This document shows, in pieces, positions 25,071 through 33,952 of a stretch of DNA of 64,000 nt. The notes beneath the pieces were generated by a model. That model worked only from the letters and a program-made list of their open reading frames with translations, ran no database searches and was not told the DNA's origin. Position 1 is the first letter of the stretch. Every line of letters starts with the position of its first letter. The translations under genes were made by a program, and so were the position numbers. Origin of the DNA: Streptomyces qaidamensis (GTDB taxonomy: Bacteria > Actinomycetota > Actinomycetes > Streptomycetales > Streptomycetaceae); the NCBI RefSeq assembly GCF_001611795.1, contig NZ_CP015098.1:3658001-3722000 (forward strand), read 5' to 3'.

Positions 25071-26342
25071 CTAGCGGACCATCGGCTCGTCGTCCTGGGG
25101 CTTGGACAGTGCCGTGCGGGACAGGAACAGGCCGAAGATCGGGGGCTTGGTCTGGAGCATCTCCAGGCGGCCGCCGTCGGCCTCCGCCAGGTCACGGGCC
25201 ACCGCCAGGCCGATGCCCGTGGAGTTGCGGCCGCTGATCGCCCGTTCGAAGATGCGGGCGCCGAGGTCGGCGGGGACTCCGGGGCCCTCGTCGGTGACCT
25301 CGATGACCGCCTGGTTGCCGGTGACGCGGGTGCGCAGGGCCACCGTGCCGCCGCCGTGCATGAGGGAGTTCTCGATCAGCGCGGCCAGGACCTGGGCGAC
25401 CGCGCCGGGCGTTCCCACCGCCAGCAGATGCCGTTTGCCGGAGCTGACGATCGCCCGCCCCGCACTGCGGTACGCCGGGCGCCACTCGGCGAGCTGCTGC
25501 TGGATGACCTCGTCGAGGTCGAAGGAGACGGCGGAGCCGGTGCGCGGGTCGCGGGAGTTCGTCAGCAGCCGCTCCACGACGTCCGTCAGCCGCTCGACCT
25601 GTGTCAGCGCGATCGTCGCCTCCTCCTTCACGGTGTCCGGGTCGTCGGTGAGGGTGATCTCCTCCAGCCGCATGGACAGGGCCGTGAGCGGGGTGCGCAG
25701 CTGGTGGGAGGCGTCCGCGGCCAGCCGGCGTTCGGCGGTCAGCATGCGGGCGATGCGCTCGGCGGAGCTGTCCAGCACGTCGGCCACCCGGTCCAGCTCG
25801 GGCACCCCGTACCGCTTGTGCCGGGGCCGCGGATCACCCGAGCCGAGCCGCTCGGCGGTCTCCGCGAGGTCGGTCAGCGGCGACGCCAGCCGGTTCGCCT
25901 GGCGGACGGCCAGCAGCACCGCGGCCACCACCGCCAGCAGCGCGACCAGCGCGATGATCAGCAGCGTCCGGCCGACCTCCCGGGTCACCGAGGAGCGCGG
26001 CTCCTGGACGGTGACCGTCTCGCCCTCCTCACCGGCCGCGGTCGCACTGATGACGTCCCCGGCGGGCTTCGTGCCGACCTCGATGGGCGCCTCCCCGGGG
26101 AGGCGGATCACCGCGTAGTAGTGGTCCTGCGTGACCTGCTTGCGCAGCACCTCCGCGTCGACCTGCTGTGCCCCGAAGAGCCGGCTGTCGACGATGCTGG
26201 CCAGCCGCACCGCCTCGGACTCCACCCGCTCCTGGGCGCTGTCGCTGATCGTGCGGGTCTCGACGATGACGAGCGAGACGCCGAAGACGGCGATCACGAC
26301 GAGCACCACGGCGAGCGTGGACTGGATCAGTCGGCGGCGCAT
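25071..26342 (-). CDS. sensor histidine kinase
   Basis: A 423-residue kinase. A first membrane helix (about 7-27), an extracellular sensor segment of about 95 residues and a second helix (about 125-146) are followed by a HAMP region (LASPLTDLAETAERLGSG), the HisKA domain with ADASHQLRTPLTALSMRLEE (His near residue 214) and an ATPase domain with LIENSLMHGGG (N box), VTDEGPGVP (G1) and STGIGLAVARDLAEADGG (G2). It forms a pair with the response regulator 35 bp upstream. In S. coelicolor the pair would be SCO3062/SCO3063 (from memory). The signal is unknown. Confidence 0.93.
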   Translation of the reverse strand: MRRRLIQSTLAVVLVVIAVFGVSLVIVETRTISDSAQERVESEAVRLASIVDSRLFGAQQVDAEVLRKQVTQDHYYAVIRLPGEAPIEVGTKPAGDVISATAAGEEGETVTVQEPRSSVTREVGRTLLIIALVALLAVVAAVLLAVRQANRLASPLTDLAETAERLGSGDPRPRHKRYGVPELDRVADVLDSSAERIARMLTAERRLAADASHQLRTPLTALSMRLEEITLTDDPDTVKEEATIALTQVERLTDVVERLLTNSRDPRTGSAVSFDLDEVIQQQLAEWRPAYRSAGRAIVSSGKRHLLAVGTPGAVAQVLAALIENSLMHGGGTVALRTRVTGNQAVIEVTDEGPGVPADLGARIFERAISGRNSTGIGLAVARDLAEADGGRLEMLQTKPPIFGLFLSRTALSKPQDDEPMVR

Positions 26343-26377
26343 GTCCTGTTACCCGATCGCCCGTGCCTGTCCGCGGC

Positions 26378-27055
26378 TCAGCTCTTCTCGAAACGGAAGC
26401 CCACACCGCGCACGGTGGCGATGTAGCGCGGGTTGGCCGCGTCGTCGCCGAGCTTCTTGCGCAGCCAGGAGATGTGCATGTCGAGGGTCTTGGTCGACGA
26501 CCACCAGGTCGTGTCCCAGACCTCCCGCATCAGCTGGTCGCGGGTGACGACCCGGCCCGCGTCGCGCACCAGGACCCGCAGCAGGTCGAACTCCTTCGCG
26601 GTGAGCTGGAGCTCCTCCTCGCCCATCCAGGCGCGGTGGGACTCGACGTCGATGCGCACGCCGTGGGTGGCGGGCGGCTGCTGCGGCTCGCTGGCGCCGC
26701 GCCGGAGCAGGGCCCGCACGCGCGCGAGCAGCTCGGCGAGCCGGAACGGCTTGGTGACGTAGTCGTCGGCGCCCGCGTCGAGCCCGACGACGGTGTCCAC
26801 CTCGTCGGCGCGCGCGGTCAGGATGAGGATCGGGATGGCGTGGCCTTCGCCCCGCAGGCGGCGGGCCACCTCCAGACCGTCCATGCCGGGCAGGCCGAGG
26901 TCGAGCACGACCAGGTCGATGCCGCCCTGCAGTCCGGCGTCGAGAGCGGTGGGTCCGTCCTCGCGGACCTCGACCTCGTAGCCCTCCCGGCGCAGAGCGC
27001 GGGCCAGCGGCTCCGAGATGGACGCATCGTCCTCGGCGAGCAGTACACGGGTCAT
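26378..27055 (-). CDS. OmpR/PhoB-family response regulator
   Basis: A 225-residue regulator. The receiver domain has the acidic pair in VLLAEDDASI, the phosphoacceptor Asp in LVVLDLGLPGMDGLEV (about residue 51), Thr in ILILTARADEVD and Lys in DDYVTKPFRLAELLARV. The C-terminal winged helix carries LTAKEFDLLRVLVRDAGRVVTRDQLMREVW and ISWLRKKLGDDAANPRYIATVRGVGFRFE. It is the first gene of a two-gene operon with the kinase. The ATG at 27055 has only a weak ribosome site. Targets are unknown; the POT transporter upstream in the other direction is one candidate. Confidence 0.94.
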   Translation of the reverse strand: MTRVLLAEDDASISEPLARALRREGYEVEVREDGPTALDAGLQGGIDLVVLDLGLPGMDGLEVARRLRGEGHAIPILILTARADEVDTVVGLDAGADDYVTKPFRLAELLARVRALLRRGASEPQQPPATHGVRIDVESHRAWMGEEELQLTAKEFDLLRVLVRDAGRVVTRDQLMREVWDTTWWSSTKTLDMHISWLRKKLGDDAANPRYIATVRGVGFRFEKS

Positions 27056-27569
27056 GAGGTGATGGTAGACCTGCGACGCCCTGAGCTGGGGTGTGACCGG
27101 AAGCCTTGATTCTTACCGTTGGCATACCCGCTTCTTACGTTGCCCGGGTAGACGTACGGACCTCTGCCTCTGGGGTGCAATTTCAGTAAGGACCTTGGAA
27201 TCGGTGTGTACGGTTCCCCTTACACCTGTGATCCGTGTCTCAAGTCCTTCCATATGCGGCGGTGTCCTGCCGTATGGTGAATCGACGCCTGTAGCACCAC
27301 GGCGACCTTCGGAGGCCAATTGCCCTGAAGGTCTCTTTTGTGTGCGGGCCGGTTCCCGCCGGCCCCGAGAGAAACGACCTGTGGCCGGGCCTCCTCGTGC
27401 GGCGACGCGCGTAGAGGCGTGGATCCCGGTGGCGACCGCCCACCGCTCCGTGACCCGGAGCGGACCCCCGTAGGCGTCGGGCGGACGGCCGTACCCACCG
27501 GTGCCGGCAGCCCCCCACCGGGCGCACCACCGCTGTCGCGGGGCGCGTCCCGAGCAGCAAGGAACGACC
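27056..27569 (+). promoter_or_regulatory. 514-bp leader and promoter region of the POT transporter, with structured segment
   Basis: No gene is supported here. The first 200 bp are AT-richer than the surroundings (promoter region). At 27347-27366 a hairpin GGGCCGG-TTCCCG-CCGGCCC is enclosed by a second helix (TCTCT at 27333-27337 with AGAGA at 27369-27373). A TATGGT that could serve as -10 lies near 27274. The segment could be an untranslated leader with a regulatory RNA; no known riboswitch class is recognised. Confidence 0.4.
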
Positions 27570-29075
27570 ATGGCGTCCAGCCTGACGAAGGACTCGGCCC
27601 GACCGGGCACCCCCGGTTCCGAGAAGACCTTCTTCGGCCACCCCCGCGGACTGGCCACTCTGTTCATGACCGAGATGTGGGAGCGTTTCTCCTACTACGG
27701 CATGAGGGCCCTGCTCCCGCTGTACCTGGTCGCCCCGGGTGGCCTGCACCTCAGCGCGGGCACGGCCACGGCGATCTACGCCGTGTACCTGTCGCTGGTG
27801 TACCTGCTCACCCTGCCCGGCGGCTGGTTCGCCGACCGTGTGCTCGGCCCCCGCAAGACGGTCGCCGTCGCGGGCGTGGTCATCATGCTCGGCCACCTGT
27901 GCCTGGCGCTGCCCGCCGCCGCGAGCTTCTACGTCGGCCTGGGCCTGGTCGCCGTCGGTTCCGGTCTGCTGAAGGCCAACATCTCGACGATGGTCGGCCA
28001 CCTCTACGACGGCCCGGACGACCCGCGCCGCGACGGTGGCTTCACGGTCTTCTACATCGGCATCAACCTCGGCGCGTTCATCGCGCCGCTGGTCATCGGC
28101 ACCGTCGGTGAGAGCGTCAACTGGCACCTGGGCTTCGCGCTGGCCGCGCTCGGCATGGCGCTGGGTCTCGTGCAGTTCCTGCTCGGCAGCCGCCACCTGG
28201 ACGCGAAGAGCAGCCTGGTCCCGACCCCGCTGACGCCCGCCGAGAAGGCCTCCACCCTGCGCAAGGGCCTGATCTGGCTGGCCGTCGCGGTGGTCTTCTA
28301 CGGCCTGGTCGGCGGCACCGGCCACTTCACCCTGAACTGGGCGCTGATCCCGCTCACCCTTCTCGGCCTGATCGTGCCGATCCTGGTCATCACCCGCATC
28401 CTGCGCGACAAGGACCTGGACTCCGGCGAGCGCTCGAAGGTGTCGGCGTACATCTGGTTCTTCGTCGCGGCCGCCGTCTTCTGGATGATCTACGACCAGG
28501 GCGGCTCGACCCTGTCGCTGTTCGCCAAGGAGAAGGCCGACAACACGATCTTCGGCTGGGAGTTCCCGGTCTCCTGGTACCAGTCGGTCAACCCGGTCCT
28601 GATCATGGCGCTGGCGCCCGTGTTCGCCTGGCTGTGGCTGTGGCTGAACCGGCGTGGCAAGGAGCCGAGCACCATCGTGAAGTTCGCCTCCGGCCTAGTG
28701 CTGGTGGGCGCGTCCTTCTTCCTGTTCCTCGCCCCGCTGTCGATCGCGGAGGGCGGTCACAAGGCCGCGGCGATGTGGCTGGTCGCGATCTACTTCGTAC
28801 AGACCGTGGGTGAGCTGACCCTGTCCCCGGTGGGCCTGTCCGTGACGACGAAGATGGCGCCGGCGAAGTACGCCTCGCAGATGATGGGCGTCTGGTTCCT
28901 CGCGGTCACCGCGGGCGACTCCGTCACCGCGCTGCTGTCCAACCCGGCCGTCGGCGGGATCAACCTCGACCGGACGGGCTTCGTGGCGCTGGAGGCGGCA
29001 CTGGCCGTGGTCGCCGGTTTCGCGGTGTACATGTACCGCAAGAAGGTCAAGGCCATGATGGGCGACGTCCGCTGA
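27570..29075 (+). CDS. POT/PTR2-family proton-coupled peptide transporter
   Basis: A 501-residue protein with about 14 membrane helices. The POT signature is in FMTEMWERFSYYGMRALLPLYL (ExxER motif, about 31-52) and the second signature in FTVFYIGINLGAFIAPLVIG (about 160-179); ANISTMVGHLYD lies between. It imports di- and tripeptides with protons. The ATG at 27570 has AAGGA 6 bp upstream. It is a single gene after a long leader, divergent from the response regulator. Peptide uptake fits with the dipeptidase nearby, though they are not co-transcribed. Confidence 0.92.
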   Translation: MASSLTKDSARPGTPGSEKTFFGHPRGLATLFMTEMWERFSYYGMRALLPLYLVAPGGLHLSAGTATAIYAVYLSLVYLLTLPGGWFADRVLGPRKTVAVAGVVIMLGHLCLALPAAASFYVGLGLVAVGSGLLKANISTMVGHLYDGPDDPRRDGGFTVFYIGINLGAFIAPLVIGTVGESVNWHLGFALAALGMALGLVQFLLGSRHLDAKSSLVPTPLTPAEKASTLRKGLIWLAVAVVFYGLVGGTGHFTLNWALIPLTLLGLIVPILVITRILRDKDLDSGERSKVSAYIWFFVAAAVFWMIYDQGGSTLSLFAKEKADNTIFGWEFPVSWYQSVNPVLIMALAPVFAWLWLWLNRRGKEPSTIVKFASGLVLVGASFFLFLAPLSIAEGGHKAAAMWLVAIYFVQTVGELTLSPVGLSVTTKMAPAKYASQMMGVWFLAVTAGDSVTALLSNPAVGGINLDRTGFVALEAALAVVAGFAVYMYRKKVKAMMGDVR

Positions 29076-29095
29076 CGCCGGTCACCGGATTCCGG

Positions 29096-29133
29096 CGAAG
29101 GGCCGCCGCACCCCAGGGTGCGGCGGCCCTTCG
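29096..29133. terminator. bidirectional terminator after the peptide transporter
   Basis: An 18-bp perfect stem (CGAAGGGCCGCCGCACCC at 29096-29113 and its inverse at 29116-29133) lies directly between two convergent stop codons. Confidence 0.9.
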
Positions 29134-30123
29134 TCATGGCCTTCGCGCCTCGGACCGGTCGCCTTCCGGGGCGAACCAGGGCGGGGCCGCGGACCCGCGG
29201 GCGGCGGGCAGCCGCATCCGGCGGGCCGGCCGGGCCGCGTGACCGGGGCTGCGCGGGTGCACCCGGTCGACCACGGCCAGTGCGGCCCGGAACAGCGCCG
29301 CGGGGACGACCAGCAGGACGAGGACCCAGAACAGCGTCACGCCCCAGGGGCGGCCCACCCCCCAGGGATGTTCGGCGAGCACCTTGCCGCCGTACTTCAG
29401 CGTCACGGTGTAGTCGCCGTGCGCCCCGGCCGCGAGCTCGACGGGCAGCTCGACACGGGCCTTGCCGCCGGGCCGGATCGTGCCCCGCCAGCGCTGCTCC
29501 TGCCACTCGGGGGCGAACACGCCGTGCGAGGTGCCGACCTGGAAGACCGGGTCGCGCACGGGGGACGTGCCGACGTTGCCGAGGGTGACCACGAGCGTCC
29601 GGGCGGGCGGGGAGCCGAACCAGGTGAGCAGACCGCCGGAGCCCCGCAGCCTGGTGTCCGCGAGCAGGGACAAGCGCCCGCCGGCCGCGTCCGCGGGCAG
29701 CGGTTCGACGGCGTGCCCGGCGACCTGGAGGGCCGCGTCGGCCTCGGCCCCCGCCCCCGTCACGGTCGCCACGTGCACCACGCAGGGGCACGGCACCGGC
29801 GGCTCCACGACGGGCAGTTCACGGCGGAAGCGCCCCTCCGCGTCGGTGGTGACGGCCCTGCCGTCGGCGTTGGCGCAGGAGTTGGTGCCGCCGGTCACCC
29901 CCCGCTCGGGCTCGGCCTGCCCGCACACGAGCAGCGTCAGCAGGGCACGGGGCCGCCAGCCGCTGCCGCTGACGGTGACGGAACCGCCCGTCCCGGCCTG
30001 GGACGTGGACAGCTCGACCACGGGCCGCTCCACCGCCCCTGCGGGCCCGGCACCCGCCAGGACCAGCAACAGCGCGAGCAGAACCGGCAGTGGCCCATAC
30101 GGAGGACGGACGGCGGGCGGCAT
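29134..30123 (-). CDS. secreted, membrane-anchored protein with N-terminal Ig-like (neocarzinostatin-like) domain
   Basis: A 329-residue protein. A signal peptide (LPVLLALLLVLAGAGPAGA, cleavage near residue 31) precedes a beta-rich domain (VELSTSQAGTGGSVTVSGSGWRPRALLTLLVCG) that resembles the Ig-like fold of neocarzinostatin-type proteins, with four Cys (CGQ, SCAN and PCPC) likely in disulfides. A second beta-rich domain (about 170-260) follows, then one membrane helix (about 266-288) and a basic cytoplasmic tail. It is probably co-transcribed with the LPQTG protein 59 bp upstream, which suggests the two work together at the cell surface. No enzymatic motif is visible and the function is unknown. 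Confidence 0.7.
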   Translation of the reverse strand: MPPAVRPPYGPLPVLLALLLVLAGAGPAGAVERPVVELSTSQAGTGGSVTVSGSGWRPRALLTLLVCGQAEPERGVTGGTNSCANADGRAVTTDAEGRFRRELPVVEPPVPCPCVVHVATVTGAGAEADAALQVAGHAVEPLPADAAGGRLSLLADTRLRGSGGLLTWFGSPPARTLVVTLGNVGTSPVRDPVFQVGTSHGVFAPEWQEQRWRGTIRPGGKARVELPVELAAGAHGDYTVTLKYGGKVLAEHPWGVGRPWGVTLFWVLVLLVVPAALFRAALAVVDRVHPRSPGHAARPARRMRLPAARGSAAPPWFAPEGDRSEARRP

Positions 30124-30182
30124 CGGCGGCTCCAGCGGTCGTTGCGCTCAGCGGTGCACCTGCCGGCGAGGGTGGGCGGCGG

Positions 30183-30884
30183 TCAACGGCCCGCCCCTGC
30201 CTCGCGGTGACGCCGGGTCAGCCACAGGGCACCCGCCGCTCCGGCGAGCAGGACCGTGCCGCCGAGGGTGCCGAGGGCGACGGCCGAGTCCTCGGGTCCG
30301 GTCTGCGGAAGTCCGGCACCGCTGTCCGGACCGGAGCCGCCGCCCCGGGCGGAGCCGGTGGCGCCGCCACCGCTCGTGGCCGTGACGTCGAGGGTGAGGG
30401 ACGGGCCCGGGTCGTTCGTCGGGGTGCACGTGGTGGTCGTACCGAGGGCCTTGATGGTGAGCACACCGGCCGTGAAGGTGACCTCGCCACTCTTCTTCGG
30501 CGTGTACGTGCCGCTCAGGTCGCTGATCTTGATGGGTGTGTTGGCCGGGATCGCGGCGTCGTTGGCGGGGCCGGTCACCGACAGGGTGCCGCTGTCGGCG
30601 CCACCCAGGGCGATGGTGGCGCTCGGCGTCATCGCGCCCTTGCCCAGTTCGACGGGGCTGGAGGAGACACCCTTCTGCCAGGACATGGTGATCCGGTAGC
30701 CACCGCCGCTCCTGACGCCCTTGATGTCGATGGGCGAGACGGCGCTCTTGTCGCCGATGGGCGTCTTGCACTGGTAGTTGACGTCGACGACCTCGGCCCG
30801 GGCGACGGGGGCGGCCATCCACACCGCCGAGCCGGCCAGGGCCGCGGCGGACGCGAGCACGGCGGTTCGTTTCCGGTACGACAC
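30183..30884 (-). CDS. LPXTG-type sortase-anchored surface protein
   Basis: A 233-residue protein with a signal peptide (1-30, ending APVARA), a Thr/Ser-rich beta domain (about 31-175) with two Cys (QCKT and TTCTP), a Gly/Ser-rich linker, and a C-terminal sorting signal: LPQTG (about 194-198), hydrophobic stretch VALGTLGGTVLLAGAAGALWL and a positive tail RRHREAGAGR. Sortase would cut in LPQTG and attach it to the wall. No sortase is encoded in the window. The protein has no known domain that I recognise. It is the first gene of an operon with the membrane-anchored protein behind it. Confidence 0.8.
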   Translation of the reverse strand: MSYRKRTAVLASAAALAGSAVWMAAPVARAEVVDVNYQCKTPIGDKSAVSPIDIKGVRSGGGYRITMSWQKGVSSSPVELGKGAMTPSATIALGGADSGTLSVTGPANDAAIPANTPIKISDLSGTYTPKKSGEVTFTAGVLTIKALGTTTTCTPTNDPGPSLTLDVTATSGGGATGSARGGGSGPDSGAGLPQTGPEDSAVALGTLGGTVLLAGAAGALWLTRRHREAGAGR

Positions 30885-31135
30885 GGTGCCGCTCCCCTTC
30901 CTGTTCCTGACGGCGTATCAGATAGGGCCGTCAAGGTACGCCCGGGGCCCTGAGGAAGGAAGACACAGTGCGCGCCGGATCCACGGCGGAACGGTCACCC
31001 GTTCGGACGCACCGCAGGTGCCCGCACCGGCCGGAAATCCGACAGGCGCGCACAGGAGCAGACAGCTATGCACGGAATCGTTCTATTATGTCCGGAACGG
31101 AAAGAGACATCCGGAATCACGAGATCTGCCCGATA

Positions 31136-31690
31136 TCAGGCGGGTGCGCTCAGTTCCGCCCACACTGTCTTGCCGGAGACTCCCGGCGTGCGGACGACCC
31201 CCCAGTCCAGGCACAGGCGCTGGACGATGAACATGCCATGACCGCCCGGGCGTCCCGCACGGTGCGGGGTACGGGGGGCCGGCTGGCCGGTGCCCCGGTC
31301 CGCGACCTCGACGCGGATCACCTTGTTGTCGCAGGTGATGCGCAGCTGGTCCGGCCCTTCGGCATGCAGGCAGGCGTTGGTGACCAGCTCGGAGACGACC
31401 AGCAGCACGTCCTCGGCGGCAGCCCGCTGATCGGCGGAGGCGGCGGGCAGCCAGCCCCACGCGTACAGCGCCTGGCGGGTGAAGTCGCGAGCCAGCGGAA
31501 CGACGCCGCTCTCGTCGCCGAAGCTCAGCCGGCGCACCTGCCGGCCCCCCGGCGGCGCCACGGCCCCGGAGGGCGCACCCGCACCCTCGCCGGACGCACC
31601 GGCCGCCGCTACGCCACCCTCGGACGCCCCGGAAGCGCCGCCGGGCTCCGGCCCGCGGTCGCCCGGCGAGTAAGGCCGGGTGGTGCTCAT
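31136..31690 (-). CDS. prsI: anti-sigma factor, RsbW/SpoIIAB-like ATPase
   Basis: A 184-residue protein. About 55 disordered Gly/Ala/Ser residues precede a GHKL-type kinase domain with VVSELVTNACLHAEG (N box), VEVADRGTGQPAP (G1) and GRPGGHGMFIVQRLCLDWGV (G2). Proteins of this kind hold a sigma factor and phosphorylate the STAS antagonist. It lies with the STAS protein and a SigB-type sigma factor, as in the S. coelicolor SigI set, where the anti-sigma factor is called PrsI (from memory); the symbol is given on that basis. It is separated from the STAS gene by 243 bp, so it may have its own promoter. Confidence 0.8.
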   Translation of the reverse strand: MSTTRPYSPGDRGPEPGGASGASEGGVAAAGASGEGAGAPSGAVAPPGGRQVRRLSFGDESGVVPLARDFTRQALYAWGWLPAASADQRAAAEDVLLVVSELVTNACLHAEGPDQLRITCDNKVIRVEVADRGTGQPAPRTPHRAGRPGGHGMFIVQRLCLDWGVVRTPGVSGKTVWAELSAPA

Positions 31691-31933
31691 CAGCGCTTCA
31701 CCTCACCGATTCACCAGTTCACGATTCAAAAAATTCACTACACGGTCGGTCACGCAGTGCGCGGCGCGTCGGTTTCGCGGCACCCCTGCCACCCTGGCGA
31801 CCGACAGGTTCAGACTGTCTCCTGCCCTGGCGGACGACTGGAACACCCATGTATTCCGCACGAATGACGTGACAGGACCGACACACCGGTCACAGGGGGA
31901 TGTCCGAGGCGCCGCGCAACGACACACCGCCGG

Positions 31934-32311
31934 TCAGCCCGACTCGTCGGCCAGGGCCGCCTCGAGCGAGTCGTGGACGCTGAAGACCGCATCCGCACCC
32001 GTGATCTCGAATACGCGCGCCACCACCGGCTGCATGCCGGCGAGCGAGACGCCGCCACCGGCGGCCTCCGCTTTCAGCCGCGCCCCGAGGAGCACGTTGA
32101 GCCCCGTGGAGTCGCAGAACTCCAGGCGCGCGCAATCGATGACCAGGCGCTTGAATCCCTTGGCGAGGCAGTCGTCGAGTGGCTCACGCAACAGATCGGC
32201 GGTGTGGTGATCCAACTCACCCGCCGGGGTCACGACGGCACTAGAGCCCTCTTCCCGCACCTCCACCAGAAGCCGGCCAGACTGTGCGCTGCCGACCGTC
32301 CCGCGGTCCAT
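31934..32311 (-). CDS. arsI: STAS-domain anti-anti-sigma factor
   Basis: A 125-residue STAS protein. The core reads VTPAGELDHHTADLLREPL followed by RLVIDCARLEFCDSTGLNVLLGARLKAEAAGG, in which the Ser of DSTGL is the residue phosphorylated by the cognate kinase. Unphosphorylated it binds the anti-sigma factor and frees the sigma factor. The position next to the divergent sigma gene and the kinase fits the ArsI protein of S. coelicolor (from memory). The ATG at 32311 lies 251 bp from the sigma start, so both promoters share that region. Confidence 0.85.
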   Translation of the reverse strand: MDRGTVGSAQSGRLLVEVREEGSSAVVTPAGELDHHTADLLREPLDDCLAKGFKRLVIDCARLEFCDSTGLNVLLGARLKAEAAGGGVSLAGMQPVVARVFEITGADAVFSVHDSLEAALADESG

Positions 32312-32562
32312 GCCGTCTCTCTCTCCCGACGTCGAGGTGGTTGCTGACGCCCTCGAACACTACGCCTTCCCAGCGCGCTTCGACACCCGAACAACTACAC
32401 ACAAACGGACATATGCCCACAGAACGCACTTGCGGTGGGCTCGGGAAAGCGGGTAGGCCTAGTAAGGACACGTACCCGACCACGGCCGGCTTTGGAGGCG
32501 CCGCACACCGCAGTGCACCTAACGGCTCCGGCAGCCATATGCCGAGAACGATGGAGGACATC

Positions 32563-33477
32563 ATGTCACCCCGGCTCGACGCATCGCGTACCCAGAAAGC
32601 GACGTCGACATCCCCTCCGGAACATCTGGATCCCATCGAGCAGGACGAGATGCTCGTCACACAGGACGGCCTTCTCGCCGGACTTCCGGTCATCCCCCCG
32701 TACGAGGAAGTCGGCGCGGTCGACGCCCGGGCCCTGTCCAAGACCCTCTTCGAGCGTCTGGAGACGCTGGAGGAAGGGACCCACGAGTACTCGTACGTCC
32801 GCAACACGCTCGTCGAACTGAACCTCGCGCTGGTCAAGTTCGCCGCCTCCCGGTTCCGCTCCCGCAGCGAGCCGATGGAGGACATCATCCAGGTCGGCAC
32901 CATCGGCCTGATCAAGGCGATCGACCGCTTCGAGCTGTCCCGCGGTGTGGAGTTCCCCACGTTCGCGATGCCGACGATCGTCGGCGAGATCAAGCGCTTC
33001 TTCCGCGACACCTCGTGGTCCGTGCGCGTTCCGCGGCGGCTCCAGGAGCTACGGCTCGACCTGGCCAAGGCCGGTGACGAACTGGCCCAGAAGCTCGACC
33101 GCGCCCCCACGGTGGCCGAGCTGGCCGAACGCCTCGGGCTCTCCAACGACGAGGTCGTCGAGGGCATGGCCGCCTCGAACGCCTACACCGCCTCCTCGCT
33201 GGACGCCCAGCCGGAGGAGGACGACTCCGAGGGCGCGCTCGCGGATCGCATCGGCTACGAGGACCACGGACTCGAAGGCATCGAGTACGTCGAGTCGTTG
33301 AAGCCGCTGATAGCCGAACTGCCGCCGCGCGACCGCAAGATCCTGTCCCTGCGGTTCGTCGCCGGCATGACCCAGTCGGAGATCGGCGAAGAGCTCGGCA
33401 TCTCGCAGATGCACGTCTCGCGTCTGCTGTCGCGGACGCTGGTGCGGCTGCGCAAGGGGCTGACCGTCGAGGAGTGA
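32563..33477 (+). CDS. sigI: SigB/SigF-family RNA polymerase sigma factor
   Basis: A 304-residue sigma factor of the SigB/F/G group. Region 2 is MEDIIQVGTIGLIKAIDRFELSRGVEFPTFAMPTIVGEIKRFFRDTSWSVRVPRRLQELR (here written in parts: EDIIQVGTIGLIKAIDRF, then FATPTIVGEI-like FAMPTIVGEIKRFF). Region 3 follows (LDRAPTVAELAERLGLS) and region 4 has LPPRDRKILSLRF and MTQSEIGEELGISQMHVSRLL. The ATG at 32563 has GGAGG 5 bp upstream; the frame is open further upstream but runs antisense to the STAS gene. GGGTAG at 32451-32456 resembles the -10 of SigB-type promoters, so autoregulation is possible. The gene appears orthologous to S. coelicolor sigI. Confidence 0.88.
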   Translation: MSPRLDASRTQKATSTSPPEHLDPIEQDEMLVTQDGLLAGLPVIPPYEEVGAVDARALSKTLFERLETLEEGTHEYSYVRNTLVELNLALVKFAASRFRSRSEPMEDIIQVGTIGLIKAIDRFELSRGVEFPTFAMPTIVGEIKRFFRDTSWSVRVPRRLQELRLDLAKAGDELAQKLDRAPTVAELAERLGLSNDEVVEGMAASNAYTASSLDAQPEEDDSEGALADRIGYEDHGLEGIEYVESLKPLIAELPPRDRKILSLRFVAGMTQSEIGEELGISQMHVSRLLSRTLVRLRKGLTVEE

Positions 33478-33505
33478 TCCTCGGCCAGGAGTGAACGTGT
33501 CCTTC

Positions 33506-33529
33506 GGGGCGGGCCGCACGGCCCGCCCC
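33506..33529 (+). terminator. terminator after the sigma factor gene
   Basis: GGGGCGGGCCG at 33506-33516 pairs with CGGCCCGCCCC at 33519-33529, 29 bp after the stop codon and between convergent genes. Confidence 0.7.
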
Positions 33530-33573
33530 CGGGCGCGTGTCACCGGCGGTCTCCCGGAGGTTCCGGGGGCCTG

Positions 33574-33888
33574 TCAGAAGTCGAGGTGCAGCGCGACCGT
33601 CGGGAGAAGCGAGGCCGTCAGGCTCAGCAGCCAGTAGGTGCGCGGAGCCAGTGCCGTCCTGCGGCGCAGCAACCTGACGAGGCACCAGATCAGGCCGTAC
33701 ACCGCGACGTGCGGCAGGCCGTACACGAGCCAGACTGCCATTCCGTCGTTCTCGGTCGGTTCCTGCGTGATCCAGCCGAGTTCCGTGAGCGGCCAGTGCG
33801 CCGCCTGCCACAGCAGGAGGAAGGGCGCCACGCCCGGTATCCCGAGCAGCACGTTCACCACCACGGGTACCGACCAGTGCTTCGTCAT
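33574..33888 (-). CDS. small membrane protein of unknown function
   Basis: A 104-residue protein with three or four hydrophobic segments (VPVVVNVLLGIPGVAPFLLLW, VWLVYGLPHVAVYGLIWCLV and YWLLSLTASLLPTVAL) and a basic stretch RLLRRRTALAP. The ATG at 33888 with GGGGA upstream was preferred to the longer frame start at 33930. It lies between the sigma factor and the hut operon, transcribed in the same direction as hut but 64 bp behind it. No family is recognised. Confidence 0.65.
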   Translation of the reverse strand: MTKHWSVPVVVNVLLGIPGVAPFLLLWQAAHWPLTELGWITQEPTENDGMAVWLVYGLPHVAVYGLIWCLVRLLRRRTALAPRTYWLLSLTASLLPTVALHLDF

Positions 33889-33952
33889 CCGTCCCCGCCC
33901 TACGGTGCTGCCCGCCGTCCGACGCGGCACCGCATTATGACCGAGCCGGTGA

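Noticed and set aside
32284..32562. Longer N-terminus for the sigma factor
   Set aside because: The added part runs antisense to the STAS gene start and through the promoter region; the ATG at 32563 has an ideal ribosome site.
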